The notes under the pieces are model-generated. The model was not told where the DNA came from, did not search any database, and worked only from the letters and a program-made list of their open reading frames with translations. Below, in pieces: positions 62,598 through 64,000 of a stretch of DNA of 64,000 bases. This DNA is from Myxococcales bacterium (GTDB lineage Bacteria > Myxococcota_A > Polyangia > Polyangiales > Polyangiaceae). Position numbers and translations under genes: made by a program. The stretch covers positions 2,246,001 to 2,310,000 of the forward strand of contig JADJQX010000001.1 of NCBI GenBank assembly GCA_016712525.1, in the 5' to 3' direction. How positions within the stretch are numbered: the stretch's first letter is position 1; every line of letters begins with the position of its first letter.

Positions 62598-62771
62598 ATG
62601 GGGTCGTACGAGACGCTCGGGATCGTGTTTGCGCTCGCTGGGAGCGCCGCCCTCGGGGTCGGGGCGATGGCTTTGTCGCAAGCGAGCGACGTGCGCGCGC
62701 TCGTGTGGATCGTGGTCGGGGCGGTGGCCCTTCGGGTCTCGTCGCGTTGTGTGCTCGAGGGGCGCGGATGA
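62598..62771 (+). CDS. 57-residue membrane protein
   Basis: MGSYETLGIVFALAGSAALG begins it; two hydrophobic helices (about 5-26 and 35-49) flank a SQASDVR loop. GGAG lies 3-6 nt before the ATG. The stop overlaps the ATG of the parvulin-like gene (ATGA at 62768-62771), which supports translation despite the small size. Function unknown. Confidence 0.6.
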   Translation: MGSYETLGIVFALAGSAALGVGAMALSQASDVRALVWIVVGAVALRVSSRCVLEGRG

Positions 62772-63682
62772 CGAAGGTGCGCGCCGCGCTCGTGGGTCTA
62801 GTCGTCGTCGTGGGGTGCACCTCGGGCGAGACCACGACGGTGCCGCTCGGAGGGGACGTGTGCGCTCGCGTCGATGGCGATATCGCGATCCCATCGTCCG
62901 TGGTGGCGCGGACGGCGGCCGTGGCTCGGGTCACGCCGGCCGAGGCGCTCGACCGGCTCGTGCTCGACGCCGTGGGAGCCCAAGAGGCGAAGGCTTCGGG
63001 AATCGACGCGTCGCCGTCGACGAAGCTGCGTGTTCGAGCCGTCCTCGCGCGGGCCGTCCTCGACGGTGCCCGAGAGCGCGCGGCATCGGGAGGACCTCCG
63101 ACGGACGCCGAGGACGAAGCCCTCTCGCGGCAAGCCTGGTACGAGGTCGACAGGCCTCCGATGCGCCTCTCGGTCCACGCGATCGTGATGCGCCCGAAGG
63201 GCAAAGAGGCCGAAGAGCTGCTGCCGCGCGCCCGCGCGTTCGCCGAGCAGATCCGCGCGGCCGTGCTCCAGGCGAAGACGGCCGACGAGATGATGTCGCT
63301 CGCGTCCGCCAAAGGGAAGGACTCCGGCAAGCTCGAGGTGAAGGTCGAGGCGCTCTCGCCGGTCACCGCGGACGGTCGCGTCCCGGACGGCACCTCCTTC
63401 GACCCCGCCTACGTCGCGGGGCTCTTCGCCCTCGCGAACGTGGGCGACACGAGCCCGGTGGTCGAGTCCTCCTTCGGTTTCCACGTGATACGCTACGTCG
63501 AGGCGCTGCCCGAGAAGCGCCTCTCGACCGACGAACGGCGCAAGCTCTTCGGCCCGGAGGTGAACGCGCGCCGCGCCCGGGCCGAGATCGACCGCACCCT
63601 CGCCGCGCTCCGTGCTTCGCGCGAGGTCACCGTGTCCCCCGCGGCAGCGTCGATCCTCGACGGGATCGAGTGGGGGAAATAG
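62768..63682 (+). CDS. PpiC/parvulin-type peptidyl-prolyl isomerase lipoprotein
   Basis: 304 residues. The lipobox is VVVVGC. The N-terminal helical chaperone-like part (about 35-130) is followed by a parvulin domain (about 140-255): VHAIVMRPKG, MMSLASAKGKDSGKLEVKV, FDPAYVAGLFALANVGDTSPVV-type helix, and SSFGFHVIRYVEALPEKR, matching the FGxHVI(R) end of rotamase domains. It is the PrsA/SurA type of exported folding helper, tethered by lipid. Confidence 0.85.
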   Translation: MTKVRAALVGLVVVVGCTSGETTTVPLGGDVCARVDGDIAIPSSVVARTAAVARVTPAEALDRLVLDAVGAQEAKASGIDASPSTKLRVRAVLARAVLDGARERAASGGPPTDAEDEALSRQAWYEVDRPPMRLSVHAIVMRPKGKEAEELLPRARAFAEQIRAAVLQAKTADEMMSLASAKGKDSGKLEVKVEALSPVTADGRVPDGTSFDPAYVAGLFALANVGDTSPVVESSFGFHVIRYVEALPEKRLSTDERRKLFGPEVNARRARAEIDRTLAALRASREVTVSPAAASILDGIEWGK

Positions 63683-64000
63683 TGCGCGCGGGCCGGTCGT
63701 CGTCGCCGCCACGCGACATGGACGCGTCGCCCTTCTCGGCGATCTTGGCGTCGTTCCTTACGCGTGTCCCCGGGGCGATCGCCGCGGCCCTCGTCGACGC
63801 GGAGGGAGAGACCGTCGACTACTCGGGGAAATACGACCTCTTCGAGCTCAAGGTCATGGCGGCCCACTTCCGCATCCTGCTCGGGACGGCGGGGGCCCTC
63901 GTCGGAGAGACCGCGCCGCCGAGCGAGCTCGTGGTGCGGGGAGACCGAAAGACGGTGCTCGTGCTGCTCGCCCCCGAGGGCTACGCGGTCGTCGTCGTGA
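63682..64000 (+). CDS. Roadblock/LC7-like protein, cut by window edge
   Basis: Open to the window end. The GTG at 63682 overlaps the parvulin stop (TAGTG) and follows GGGGGA; the ATG at 63718 is an alternative without a ribosome site. From there: MDASPFSAILASFLTRVPGA, then AALVDAEGETVDYSGKYDLF and VLVLLAPEGYAVVVV, an alpha-beta-beta-alpha-beta pattern like roadblock/MglB-type GTPase regulators. The assignment is tentative because the C-terminus is missing. Confidence 0.55.
   Translation, partial: MRAGRSSSPPRDMDASPFSAILASFLTRVPGAIAAALVDAEGETVDYSGKYDLFELKVMAAHFRILLGTAGALVGETAPPSELVVRGDRKTVLVLLAPEGYAVVVV

Overview
The window is GC-rich, gene-dense DNA that reads as a chromosome segment of a predatory or soil myxobacterium, most likely order Polyangiales (Myxococcota). 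The grounds are: a very high share of secreted lipoproteins (about 15) with low-complexity Asp/Gly/Pro/Ala linkers after the lipobox; C-terminal MYXO-CTERM-like sorting tails; a fibro-slime domain protein; an MXAN_5187-like protein; NtrC-type and sigma54 signals; and strong G/C third-position bias throughout. I see no phage, insertion sequence, integrase or CRISPR array. The taxonomic call is inference.

Layout. 1-9.4 kb: the start of acetyl-CoA synthetase (leftward) diverges from a coupled operon of a small membrane protein, a CbrA/CrbS-type transporter-histidine kinase and an NtrC-type regulator, followed by two lipoproteins (one an SGNH/sialate-esterase-like enzyme) and a convergent acyltransferase. 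9.6-20.3 kb: pirin, fibro-slime and VWA lipoproteins, a PHB-depolymerase-like esterase, a Cys-rich surface protein, an RluA-type pseudouridine synthase, a BON/OmpA-like membrane protein, an M28 peptidase, an exported bleomycin-hydrolase-like peptidase and a cysteine-less glutaredoxin. 20.4-32.8 kb: MXAN_5187-like protein, lectin-like lipoprotein, Lgt with a repeat tail, an AraC regulator divergent from an SDR, a ferritin-like lipoprotein, an ABC-F ATPase, and two genes whose 3' ends each carry the same 115-bp structured repeat. 32.9-41.6 kb: a degenerate FGE-like lipoprotein, a divergent EF-Tu paralogue behind a short leader ORF and an intrinsic terminator, a TetR/hydrolase operon, an esterase, a TrmN6-like methyltransferase and surface proteins. 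41.7-51 kb: the arsR-methyltransferase/metH operon diverges from a four-gene overlapping operon (M3 peptidase, beta-barrel, two alpha/beta hydrolase lipoproteins). 51-64 kb: a lectin-like lipoprotein, an HtrA-like protease with a frameshifted signal peptide, a NodB deacetylase with Cys-rich stalk, an SPFH lipoprotein, tRNA-Arg(UCG), a candidate C/U-rich sRNA, a possibly split lipoprotein gene, a PilZ-like gene behind a sigma54 promoter, pepA with a structured leader, ttcA, and a coupled operon with a parvulin-type lipoprotein.

How the genes fit together. Three themes recur: exported hydrolases and peptidases for degrading external polymers; lipoprotein and outer-membrane biogenesis (Lgt, parvulin, HtrA-like, SPFH); and central C1/C2 metabolism with dedicated regulators (acs beside a sensor-transporter, metH beside an ArsR-methyltransferase). 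Most neighbours are coupled by ATGA/GTGA overlaps. The most unusual locus is the EF-Tu paralogue (33.8-35.4 kb). It is substituted at positions equivalent to E. coli EF-Tu 160, 333 and 375, sites linked to elfamycin or pulvomycin resistance. It lies behind a promoter, a 35-codon ORF and a terminator, which looks like an inducible, attenuation-controlled resistance or stress EF-Tu.
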